A stretch of 64,000 nt of DNA from Ustulina deusta (lineage: Eukaryota > Ascomycota > Sordariomycetes > Xylariales > Xylariaceae): contig JAJNNX010000006.1 in the NCBI GenBank assembly GCA_023159155.1, positions 1,364,001-1,428,000 of the forward strand, written 5' to 3'. The notes under the pieces were generated by a model. That model did not search any database, was not told where the DNA came from, and saw only the letters and a program-made list of their open reading frames with translations. Positions 12,388 to 22,213 of the stretch are shown piece after piece (position 1 is the first letter of the stretch; the number at the start of each line of letters is the position of its first letter). Made by a program: the position numbers and the translations under genes.

Positions 12388-14790
12388 TTATGCCTCGTCC
12401 AAGACGAAGCTCTCCCGTTTCCATCCAAACAGTTTGTTCATCCTCGCCCCTATCGTGTGAAGCATCACAGGCTCAATTTTCGACTCTGGGTGCGGCCTAT
12501 GGACCACGATCTTGCCCTGCCCGTCTGCCTCGAACGAAACAGCAGATCCGCCGCCGTGTTGAGCGACAAAACCCATATCGCCCATTACATGTACGAAGTC
12601 TACCCATTGTAGACTACCACTCGCTTCCACAGGAGTCGTGGGGAACATGAATCTGATAGCATTCAAGGCTCTCTTGGTGGGTCGGACAAGGGCCGGCGTT
12701 TGGCATGGTTCCAAGGTCTGCATCTGGCTTTCCGTCACATCCTTAGAAATTACAACATCGGCTTCTTTGTTCTCTTGAGGTCGTGTCTTTATTTTCTCTT
12801 TTCTTGGCTCTTTTTTCACTACCGTTTTCATCATCTCGCACAGCGGTTTCGCAATGTAGCCAGAAGTCTCCTGTGCTGTTTTGTGTTGCTCGATCTTAGT
12901 CAAAATCTTGGCCTCTTCGACCAAGACAACTTGCTGGTACTCGGCGCTTTGAGTCCTTGTGATGACTTGCAGCATTCGCTGCACCTCATCTTTGCTGATG
13001 CCCTGGTTTTTTTCTAACGCTGTGCTCATAAGCTCGTGCAGAGATGACCAAAACTGCTCCAAGATCGCCCGTGTTGCGCGAGACCGCTGTAGCCACTTGA
13101 GGTCCTTGGGACCACTCGGAGGTTCTGCTGTGAAAAAATACTGAAGAAGTCTTCGCGCTGGGTCATAGAAGGAATCCATGCACGTTCTAGAAAAAGGTTT
13201 CTTCACAAGTAACCATTCTTCTCTATGGTCCGTCTTCATCACTCCCTTGAGATCTACACGCTGTGCTTTTGGTCTGCCCAAGCGGACCAAAGCTAGTATC
13301 TCAGAAAATGCCGACAAATCGGCCACCCATTTGTATACGAACTCGTTGACTCGTGATTTCTCCTGGAAGTTACTGACGGAAAGGTGATGCTGGAAATACC
13401 GAATATCAATGGCATTATCGAATGGATCATCCAAGTAGCCAATTGACGCAACCATCCGTACTATGCACCATGTCAGTGGATCCTTAGAGTTCCACTTTCC
13501 ATCTAGCTGGGAGAGGTCTGTCAAATAGTTGGACACATCGCCGATAGTGGTATCTTGAACCAAACTATCACCCGTGTGCTCGATCACATATAGCAGAAGG
13601 AGCTCTAGTTCTCCAATGGCCTTGTCGTATTTTCGTGGTAAAGGTTGTCCGGGGTGAATGCTGTCACGAAATCGTTGTTGCAAGTCCTTGGCCGTCTTGC
13701 ATTCAATTTCAACCCATCGCCACATCATGTAGCTGTATACCTCCGCCACTAAATTCGCGAGGAAGTGCTTAAGGCGGAAGCTCCGTTCCTGATCTGTGTT
13801 GGCCTTTTTCCCGAGAAACAGCTTGATCTGGCGCCGCATCCAAGTTGGATTGCACTGTAATTGCCATAGATGGTCCCTAATGGCACTAAGACGCGCATTT
13901 GCCAGTGACGTAATATGGTGTAAGTCGAGTGTGGGAGGTGGCGAGAAAGCTGGGAAAATGTGCGGTGACCAGAGCTCGATTTCGTTGGTGAGTCTAAAGT
14001 TAGATGTAGCGGTTAACTCTCTCCATTTTGAAGTTCGAATAGAGATCCGTTCATCAACGCCGCTCAGGACCTGCAGCACCAAGTCACGGAGCGTGGCCAT
14101 AAGGTAAGCTTGAGCTTCAAACAGCAACTCAGCTTTAGGGAACCCCAAAATGTCGGCTCGGCGAGAGGCAGGACAATCCCAGTCGGTAAGCTCCCCATAT
14201 CGAAGCCCATGGACCATCACACCTGTATGCGCAAAGCGAACTTTAAAATACCCTAATTGCCACCCAAAATTGAGCTGTTTGATATCAAACGGAGCCCAGG
14301 CTTGGGGAGGGTGACGAATTCGGTAGTGCAGTAAGGCAAACAAGGTGTGCGGGTGGGTTTTAAGGGTTTCGATGTCCAGCCAAGGTAGAAGAAGCTGGTG
14401 TCGCGTTTTGGGATCACAAACACGCTCCTCGAGTGCAGCAGGAGGAATACCTTCGTAGTCGAAAGTGTGCCACGGATTCGGCGCAATATTGGGTGCGATG
14501 GCTCGAAGAAGGTCCTCTCGCTTCGCTTGGCTGTATTTCTTCCACCGACTCATGAACAAATCAGCGTGCATTTCCATCCTTCCAGCGAGAACATCTGAGG
14601 CCTCTCGGATGGTACTCAAGTACCCAGAGATGATGCCGTTGGCTTCTTCAACACTCAGATCAGATGAGTACATAATAAACCCATCCAGACCCTGGTCTTT
14701 GAGGCTGTAGAAGCTGATTTCGCAATAAGGGCAATCGGAGCATGGTGGTCTGTGGCCCATGGCTAAACCGCCTTCCTTTGGCATGGGCAT
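12388..14790 (-). CDS. Fungal uncharacterised protein with HicA-like C-terminal domain
   Basis: A single-exon gene of 800 residues. The first in-frame ATG is at 14790 (MPMPKEGG); a second possible start is at 14760 (MGHRPPC). Near the N-terminus is a Cys cluster C-x2-C-x2-C (CSDCPYC). A long helical body follows, including WKKYSQAKREDLLRAIAP and FEAQAYLMATLRDLVLQVL, which I associate with a large family of Sordariomycete hypotheticals sometimes labelled Ipa protein. A charged Lys/Glu-rich linker lies at about residues 635-690. The last about 72 residues read VDFVHVMGDMGF, then GGGSAVSF, then HRPHPESKI, then a helix ending KLFGW. This order resembles the small HicA dsRBD-like fold, but the catalytic His of GSHH is Ala here. 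Nuclease activity is therefore unlikely and an RNA-binding or structural role is inferred. The frame is intact. Confidence 0.8.
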   Translation of the reverse strand: MPMPKEGGLAMGHRPPCSDCPYCEISFYSLKDQGLDGFIMYSSDLSVEEANGIISGYLSTIREASDVLAGRMEMHADLFMSRWKKYSQAKREDLLRAIAPNIAPNPWHTFDYEGIPPAALEERVCDPKTRHQLLLPWLDIETLKTHPHTLFALLHYRIRHPPQAWAPFDIKQLNFGWQLGYFKVRFAHTGVMVHGLRYGELTDWDCPASRRADILGFPKAELLFEAQAYLMATLRDLVLQVLSGVDERISIRTSKWRELTATSNFRLTNEIELWSPHIFPAFSPPPTLDLHHITSLANARLSAIRDHLWQLQCNPTWMRRQIKLFLGKKANTDQERSFRLKHFLANLVAEVYSYMMWRWVEIECKTAKDLQQRFRDSIHPGQPLPRKYDKAIGELELLLLYVIEHTGDSLVQDTTIGDVSNYLTDLSQLDGKWNSKDPLTWCIVRMVASIGYLDDPFDNAIDIRYFQHHLSVSNFQEKSRVNEFVYKWVADLSAFSEILALVRLGRPKAQRVDLKGVMKTDHREEWLLVKKPFSRTCMDSFYDPARRLLQYFFTAEPPSGPKDLKWLQRSRATRAILEQFWSSLHELMSTALEKNQGISKDEVQRMLQVITRTQSAEYQQVVLVEEAKILTKIEQHKTAQETSGYIAKPLCEMMKTVVKKEPRKEKIKTRPQENKEADVVISKDVTESQMQTLEPCQTPALVRPTKRALNAIRFMFPTTPVEASGSLQWVDFVHVMGDMGFVAQHGGGSAVSFEADGQGKIVVHRPHPESKIEPVMLHTIGARMNKLFGWKRESFVLDEA

Positions 14791-14799
14791 CGTAATAGA

Positions 14800-16180
14800 A
14801 ACACGCGGGGAGAACAAGGCTGGAAAGAGGAAGGAGCAGTTTCCAAAATTCTGGAAAGGCGATATAAAGCTGTGAGCATCGAGGCAATCAGTAAACGAAT
14901 TGTTGGAACTTGCTAGATACTTTACAGCCCTAATCCCCGTTACCTGAGTAACAACGCGCCCGTGTGAATTTTGACAACAACCAGTAAGTAAATAAGAGAT
15001 GGTTGAGACCACGCTTGTATACCGGGTTACGCACAGCCTACCTGTACTAAATCAAGCTGCCTCAGATAGGTACTTAGGTACCTAGAGGAATGAATCTACA
15101 ACTTAAGTTGACTGATCCAGGTGGAGGCATAGATTCCACTTTATTTTCTCGCCTTTTATTCTTTTCTTTTATATCCTCTGTAACTACCAAGCCAGAACTG
15201 TGGTGCATCGCACCGCCGTACAAAGATTCCTCCAAATTCGACACAAATACTGCTGCCAGTGCTTACTTGCTGTGGCCAAAAAAAAATATGTCTTCTAGAA
15301 ATACTACATATTAAATCTAGGCCGACTTAGCTCTATATCTAGCAAATCTATAAGAGTTAAACAAAGCAATAATCTAAGAGGCGGTAGTGGAAGAAAGACA
15401 AGTTCTTAATACATGAGAATCTCAAGCCTATATTATTTTGTAAATTTCGGTGTGCCGCGACATCCAGACCTTCACTCGCAATCTTACCGTCTTCAAAACC
15501 GTAACTATTCGTAAATATGTGGCCTGTAGATGAAGTCGGATACTAACGAGATCTCATATATTACCGGTATAACTCAGAGCCAGTTAAATCCGATACTCAT
15601 GATTTGCAAGTTCACCAAATAATAGAATTGAAACACAGTTGTCAGTTGGTGTTACTCAGCGCGATATCACAACTGTCTCCTGTGTTTCTATTACCATAAA
15701 AACGTACTATGTCCACTAATAGTACTTAACTATTCTGCCAGGGAATTTCCACATCGTGGTGCACTACCCAACTGATTTATTCACCGCACTATTCATTTTG
15801 CTGAAGAGAACTTCCGTCTCCGTAGCGCCATTCCCATACTCGTAGGTCCCCGCTCATTGAAGTGTTTCCACACTTCCACCGTGAAGTATTATATCCTTCC
15901 GATTTTTTGCCATTGAGCCTTAGGTTTTACCAAATCATCATTTTGCTTACTCTTGGGTGCGCGTATTCAAGACTCACAGAGTCGAGGACTGCGCTACGCG
16001 CGGGGGGTCGAAGTCTGACACAGCGTATGGCATCATTCCTTTCACGCATTGGCTTCATGGTATTAAGCACGAAGATGACGAATCTGATGCTACCTTTAAT
16101 CCGACTGTCATGGAATTAGTACCAGTTGCCGATGCCAGTAAGTTCAGACGGGATCCCTGTCACCTGTGCGAGGTTAGAGA
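14800..16180. other. Intergenic stretch between the 800-residue gene and the HET pseudogene
   Basis: The first about 200 nt are the probable leader and promoter of the minus-strand gene. The rest has short open frames only. A frame at about 15957-16180 (plus) reads a possible peptide but I see no family motif; it could be upstream decayed sequence of the HET pseudogene. Confidence 0.5.
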
Positions 16181-16189
16181 ATTGAGAAT

Positions 16190-17690
16190 TGATAACTTAC
16201 CATCGCGAAGACAACGCCGCCGCATCCTTGTTCGTCGTCAATCGTCCCACTGTTCAAAACTATACTGATTGTAGTGTTTTCTCCTCTATATGCTCGTGGA
16301 TTACCGAATGTCGAACTACACATAACGAGTGTTGTAGAGAGACGGTGCACCAGCTTCCTCCTCGAATCATTGATGTCGGCACTAATCAGCCTTCGGAAAA
16401 GCAAATCGTTCGGCTGCATGTTCCCAGCCCAGGCGGAAAAAAGCCGAATACGCTTGCCTGAGCTATTGTTGGGGCGGATCGCAGGCTGTGCTCCCCACGA
16501 AAGCTACACTTTGTTCTTTAATGAGCGGCGTCCCAGTGTCGAACTTAGGTCTTACGATCCAGGATGCCATTGAGGTCACTAGGGGGATCGGGATCAGGTA
16601 CCTTTGGGTGGATGCACTGTGTATATTTTCAGGATGATGACGACGACAAAGCACTTGAGATTCACAAAATGGGAACGATATACCGGAACTCAACGATTAC
16701 CATCGCCGCCTCGATGGCAACAAATTCGCAAGAAGGATTTTTCCGGACAGAACCAGAAATAACCGAGGATTCTTCGAGACCGGGCCATCGATTTGAAGTT
16801 GAAGTACCTTATAGTTCGGTAGGTGACATAATTATGTATCAAGGTTGGCGGAACATAACCATCCTTGATACGAACCCCCTGGACACAAGGGGCTGGGCCC
16901 TACAGGAATACCTCCTCTCCCCACGAATTTTGAACTTCACGAAGGCGCAGCTCCTTTTAGATTGCTACCGGGATCGGAATAAACAACTTTGGAAAACTAA
17001 CACATGATATATAACCTCGAAATATGTGCGTCATCACCTCTTCTCACCAACGATGGAACGGTCGAGCCGGATGGTTGATTTCTCGTGGATGAAGCTCGTC
17101 ACTGATTTCACCAAGCGTCGTCTGACGAACGCCGACGACCGCCTTAACGCCATCCATAGCATCGCCGTAGAGTTCGCAGCCAAGGCGTTGCCGAATGGCT
17201 ATGCGTTTGGCATGCAGGAGACCAATTTCACATCACAGCTCAGTTGGCATGTCCCGTCCGCGGGTCGCGGGTCGAACGCACTACGACCAACTAGAGCGCC
17301 CACTTGGTCCTGGGCGAGCGTAGATAGCCCAGTAAGCTTCCCCCTCTACATATCAAGCAAGGGGGAAGAGAAAGTGGCAATCCAGTTACTGTCCACGGTT
17401 GGTTCCGACTACTCAGTTCTGGCCATTCGTGGCCAAGTCCTATTCGGCTGGGGCATCAAGAATTGCGATAAGGACAATACATTATTTGACACCCCAGACC
17501 TCATAGAAGACAATCCCACGAAGGCGCTACTCCTTCTCACTCATCATCGAAATGGGCGCAATTGTTCTAGCACTTAGATGCTGATAACGAGTAAAATACC
17601 GAGGGGCCAATGCAAACAGGGGCATTTTATGAGAGAGTTGGCATCGTGATGCTAGGAGATACTAATACCGGCCTGGGTTCGACCCTCGAC
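16190..17690 (+). pseudogene. HET-domain (heterokaryon incompatibility) pseudogene
   Basis: HET proteins trigger cell death after fusion of incompatible hyphae. The family layout is readable across several frames. A lead segment has WITECRTTHNECC and LPPRIIDVG (16280-16430). Then YACLSYCWGG and GIRYLWVDALCIF follow in a second frame (16449-16625). Next come QDDDDDKALEIHKMGTIYRN and RGWALQEYLLSPRIL (16630-17004), then TNADDRLNAIHSIA and APTWSWASV (17026-17340), and finally GAIVLAL, DADNE and GAFYERVGIV near 17552-17660. Lesions: a frame change at the A6 run 16437-16442, one at the T4 run 16626-16629, a TGA at 17005-17007, two frame changes near 17545 and 17576, and a TAA at 17592-17594. No intron explains the first two. 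The two homopolymer lesions could be sequence errors, but the later stops argue for true decay. Confidence 0.85.
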
Positions 17691-17720
17691 GAAACGATTC
17701 AGCTGATTTAATTCTAATAT

Positions 17721-20700
17721 CCACCCACGTACGATACAGAACCAAAGCGCCGATAGAAAAACGGAACATCAGCAGCTACAGTTCGAGCGGTAGAAAAAAA
17801 ACAGAAGCGAAAGGACCCAGCGCACCGCCCCACTGGGTCGGCACACGCCTTCGTACCAAATGTTCAATATTGCATACACCAAAAAAATTAGCATATTGAT
17901 TTCATCCCCAACTCTTTCCCACATCTTCTCCCCCGCCCAAGTTGCTCATTCTCTGTGGTCGCGAGCCTAGAACATCTGCAATAGGAATAAAGCAACTTCC
18001 GATCTTGCTACGGAAGCTGAAGCCGGAGATAGAGATCACCTCCACCTTCGTTCCCAGTTCCCTTGTATCTCAAGAGCTAGACGGCATGTGTCGTTGTTAG
18101 GGACATGGTATTAGGCAGATATAAGGCTAGATAGCTGGTGCGCTGTATGGGGGATTGTCAGAGGGAGTATCCCAGTGGGAACAGAGAGACTCGTCTACAG
18201 TCACGTAGGTAGTTATTCTTGAATAGGGCCCAATAGAGTGGCCAATTGATTCCCAAGCCCTCGATATATCGAATGGGGCCCTACTCCCTTATATTTATAC
18301 AGAAACCTACGATAACTCCTCTCTAGGGTAGGTAGTTAATAGTCACCCAACAGGCATCTTCAGGATGTGTCCAGATCCCTAAGTGTCCTTATATCATTGC
18401 AGGTAATCATCACCACCTCTTCGGGGTCTTGGGGTCGGCATGTTTTGTTCTCGATCAGCGTTGAGCAGCTGGAGTGGCCGGTTCCTGATATCGAGAGGTT
18501 CTGAAACACAGATGTAAATACATCGGCTTCTTAACACACAACCTTGAGCTGGTAGTTCGCCGTGAAAGAAGTTCTACTGTTCCCTCTACGGGGACACAAT
18601 ACACATGAGCCACAACCCTTCAGCACGTTAGGACTAGATGATATCTTGCGAGGCTGCTATGAAATGGCGATGTTTACGGTGTGGATATATCTATTCCGTC
18701 TATATATGAGTTCTAGTCATGCCATTAAATGAGAGAGCGATTTAAAAACAGAGTGGCTACGCTACAACACCAAGACCTATCTCAATGCTCACTACCTAGG
18801 TATAATGAGATTCAGTCTCTGACTCCTAATTCCCATATATCTTAGTTATGGGCGTGGTAAACAATGGGACTTAGATCTATTCACCATGACCGAGCGAAAA
18901 ACTCGCAGCCTAATTCATCTTCAGGATCGTAAGCATCGCAGAAATGAATGACCATGCAGGATTTCCGTCCCACGTCATACCATCTCCCGAACATCTCTAA
19001 CCCAACCCAAGGACGTCATGGGTGCAAGCCGTGCTGATTGTGCGACACCCCACGATGCCCGAATTATTGAAAATGTGGCGGCGACGCCCTACCAATGAGC
19101 GAGACGTATCCGTGTCTGAATAAAATAAATGACGTTAGAATCGGAATTCGTGAATATTCTGACAACTCGAATTTCTGATTGGCGGCGTCGGCCTTCGCTT
19201 CGTGTCGTCATGCATACATACTAGGTAGATGTGGCCGTAACACAGGCGCGTTCCCCAAAGCCATGGCTTCACCGCTGCTATTGAACACGACCAAGACACT
19301 AGATTCCCAACGTCGCTGGAATTTCTTCTCTAGTAGTAGTAGATAGGAATCGAAGTGACCCATGCGATAATAACTCGGGACGAGGGCGACATTGCGAAAT
19401 ATCGGGCACGCAAAGCTCTCAGATAAAGTGAGCATTCTGTTGTCCGGCACATCGCGGCTACTGGCATGACTGAACGGCGATCGGAAGATATGTGTTACCT
19501 ACTTGTTTTCTTTTCTTTTTATTATTTTTTAAAAATCTTTTTTTTTAATTTGCTGTTAGCATTTCGTTAGCGCTTGTTTCAACCCTTCAAGCCAAAATGG
19601 CTCGTAAGTAGAGGTACACAGCTGGACTTTCCACCTAGCCAGGTACCGGTACTTAATGATGACTTGGTTCTGCGTAATATTCACCATCTCTTTCCGGAAC
19701 TACTTGTTCTGGCAAAATTGCCGAAGGGGCAATCGTAGAGGCCAAGTGCCCCGGCCCGATTGAAGAAGAGAGTGGGAGGATATCGCCACAATTTCAAGAC
19801 GGGCATAAGCAGGCGGTTACACTATCCTCTCCAGCTGAGGTCGGCGACGGAAGGTAGGAAACTGTTTGCGAGAAAGCAGGTTGGAAGAAGCAAGAAAGAA
19901 ATCTTACGATCCGCGAATGGAAGACCTGTTCGTTTCGAACCACAATCAGCCTACCTCCGCTGATAAGAAACGCCTACCAGTTATATCCGGTACTGCACCG
20001 CAGGAATACACGGCGGAGGCTGTCGTGCCGCGGCGCTTAGCAAGAGTGAAGTCAAACCAGCTGAGTAAGAAACAGGGGGAGAAAGGAGGGAGGAGGGGGG
20101 GTAACACGAAAGGGGGTACCGTGGTCATGGGACCGGCAGAACGACCCAGACCTTGGAAATCCGGCATTTGGGGGGCACCTCGTGCTTCGGCCGATAGCCT
20201 AGTGTAAACGGGGGAGAGATGACGGCCGAAAGAGGTCGCTTCTGACCCAAGAACCACCATGCAGCTTACTACCCGAAGTCTCACTCGTATCCACGAAATC
20301 AACGGCGCGGGATGCTGCTTCGGGCTAATCCGGTGAGAGGGAAGAAAAAAAAACAGGACGGTTTCCCAAGTCACACGCAGACGCAGCCATGTGGCTAGAA
20401 TACTTGGTCATGTGCTCGAATCCCGATGCGCGAGGGAGTGGTGGTGCCGTGATGCAGCATGGCGGACGAACATCTCCAACGTCGCCCAGCATTCGAGAGA
20501 AAGTCCCCGGCATTGCGGCTGATACTAGGTTGTTATTGCCAGTGACAGTTAGATCGTGTGAGACGAGATGGCCATCCATTCTTTTCGTCCACCAATGGTA
20601 GACATCACACCGGAGATGTACACAGTTTACAAGGCGGCTTTTCCGCTACGCGACGTGTACCCGGGTACCGTATGATAAATAAATAAATAATAATAATAAT

Positions 20701-21217
20701 AATAATGTTATTATTATTTTGGAGATTCTCGGACGATAGTGGAATGTCGAAATCGACACTTCATCCCGGCTACCTACGGCACGTTGGAAATTCAGCACAG
20801 AGGTGGTAGGTTGGTATTATTGGTAGCATTATTGAAGGCGAATTAGGTGGCTCAAGGCATGCTGTAAATAGATACTTAGAAGCAGGTAGGTGCTTCAGTC
20901 AGTCTGGTCTAGGTACCCGCTGTGACGGGGCAATGCGGAGGCCTCGAAAACAACTTACCGATTACGGTAATCGATAATCGCCGGGGGGAGGCACTAACGC
21001 CGTGTTTTCCCGGGGGACTCCGACGCTCCCTCGTCATTCTCGTCTCACTCAAGTACCTCCTTCGGGTCCCGAACCCAGTCCACGTAATACCTATTCCAAC
21101 CACTCAGAATTCCAGTCCCGGCCTTTTGTTCGTTTGGGCAGCTTGGGTAGGTATACCGTATTACCATGCTTCGCGACCCAACCAACCGCTGACCCGATCC
21201 CACCCGCCATCTTCCCC
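17721..21217. other. Long intergenic region without a supported gene
   Basis: 3.5 kb with many stops in all frames. The TAGGTA/TACCTA hexamer first becomes common here (for example near 18207, 18330 and 19220). Open frames around 19866-20374 overlap on both strands and show no motif. The last about 300 nt are the octanoyltransferase promoter and leader. Confidence 0.6.
20675..20719. repeat. AAT microsatellite with perfect hairpin arm
   Basis: AAAT repeats pass into AAT repeats, then after one G the reverse complement TTATTATTATTTT follows. The tract can fold into a short AT-only hairpin. It lies about 500 nt upstream of the octanoyltransferase start. Confidence 0.85.
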
Positions 21218-22213
21218 ATGGCAGCCCTGCGATACCTTACCCTGCCGTCCAACCCGCACGCGCTTCTTCCTCAGTTCCCCAGCTACGCCTTTGCGGTGCG
21301 CGTGCAGACGGTGCTGCAGCAGGAGCTTCACGCCTGGAAGACACGTGCGCCGAGCGCCCGCGGCCCCCCGCCACCGCCGAGCATCCTCTGCTTCACGCCG
21401 GCGCCGACGTACACCGTTGGCCGGCGGCAGGCGGAGCCCTTGTCCGAGAGCGAGGTTGTCCGTTTGCGATCCCCCCTGTTCGTGCCGACTGCGCGTGCGA
21501 GCGAGAAATGGATCGCGAATGACAGCATGGGTGGGCCGGGGAAGACGACCTTCTTTCTCCCGACAGTCGCCCACGTGCCGCGAGGTGGCCTGACGACATA
21601 CCATGGCCCCGGCCAGGTAGTCATTTGGCCCGTCATCGACCTGCGCTCCCCCTTGCATGCGCACCTGTCCGTGCGTGACTACGCCTGCTTGCTCGAGAAG
21701 ACGACGATCGCAACACTTCAGCGGCTGTGGGGGCTCGCTGCGTTCAGGACAAACAACCCGGGCGTCTGGGTGCAGTCTGGGGATTCTCCGGGAAGAGGAG
21801 GAGATGCGGGAGGGGGCGAGCGCAAGATCGCAGCCCTTGGTGTCCACCTCCGCCGTTACATCACGGGCCTTGGCGTCGCCATCAACTACAGCACGCCGTG
21901 TATTGGGCCCGCGGAGACTAATCCCTGGGCTCGTATCGTGCCATGTGGTCTCCGAGACCGCCGTGTTACGAGCGTTCGGGGAGAACTGCTTAATAGCGAC
22001 AGCACTAGTCAGGACGACGACGATAACACAGCATTGGAGAGGTTGGGCGAGACTTGGCGGGCTGAATTCCAAAAGCGGTTGAAGTTGCGGGAGGATGCCG
22101 ATAGCATGGTCGAGTTTGACTTTGCTCAGGCCATCGAGGACGTCGGTGCCCAGAACCAGGACAGGGAAGACCTTCAAGTCAAAGCTCGCCCCATCAGCGA
22201 TCTCGCGAGGTGA
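21218..22213 (+). CDS. LIPB: Lipoyl (octanoyl) transferase, mitochondrial
   Basis: Moves octanoate from acyl carrier protein to the lipoyl-domain lysine of the glycine cleavage H protein and 2-oxoacid dehydrogenase E2 subunits, the first step of lipoylation in mitochondria. One exon, 331 residues. The ATG at 21218 (MAALRYLTLP) is the first in frame; the frame is open upstream but without ATG. Family motifs: RGGLTTYHGPGQ (residues 122-133), KIAALGVHLRRYITG (203-217) with the active-site Lys203, and IVPCGL with the catalytic Cys243. The His usually found after the KIAA block (HG before the next strand) is Leu here (GLGVAIN, 217-223). A Pro-rich stretch at about 48-54 and an acidic run (DDDD, about 266-269) are lineage insertions. 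The gene is GC-rich compared with its AT-richer flanks. Confidence 0.95.
   Translation: MAALRYLTLPSNPHALLPQFPSYAFAVRVQTVLQQELHAWKTRAPSARGPPPPPSILCFTPAPTYTVGRRQAEPLSESEVVRLRSPLFVPTARASEKWIANDSMGGPGKTTFFLPTVAHVPRGGLTTYHGPGQVVIWPVIDLRSPLHAHLSVRDYACLLEKTTIATLQRLWGLAAFRTNNPGVWVQSGDSPGRGGDAGGGERKIAALGVHLRRYITGLGVAINYSTPCIGPAETNPWARIVPCGLRDRRVTSVRGELLNSDSTSQDDDDNTALERLGETWRAEFQKRLKLREDADSMVEFDFAQAIEDVGAQNQDREDLQVKARPISDLAR

Noticed and set aside
17670..17700. GGGTTCGACCC resembling a tRNA T arm
   Set aside because: Stem pairing is poor, and the bases belong to the tail of the HET pseudogene.
19866..20374. Overlapping plus and minus frames of 110-140 codons
   Set aside because: Both are Arg/Pro/Gly-rich with no motif and lie in purine-rich non-coding DNA.
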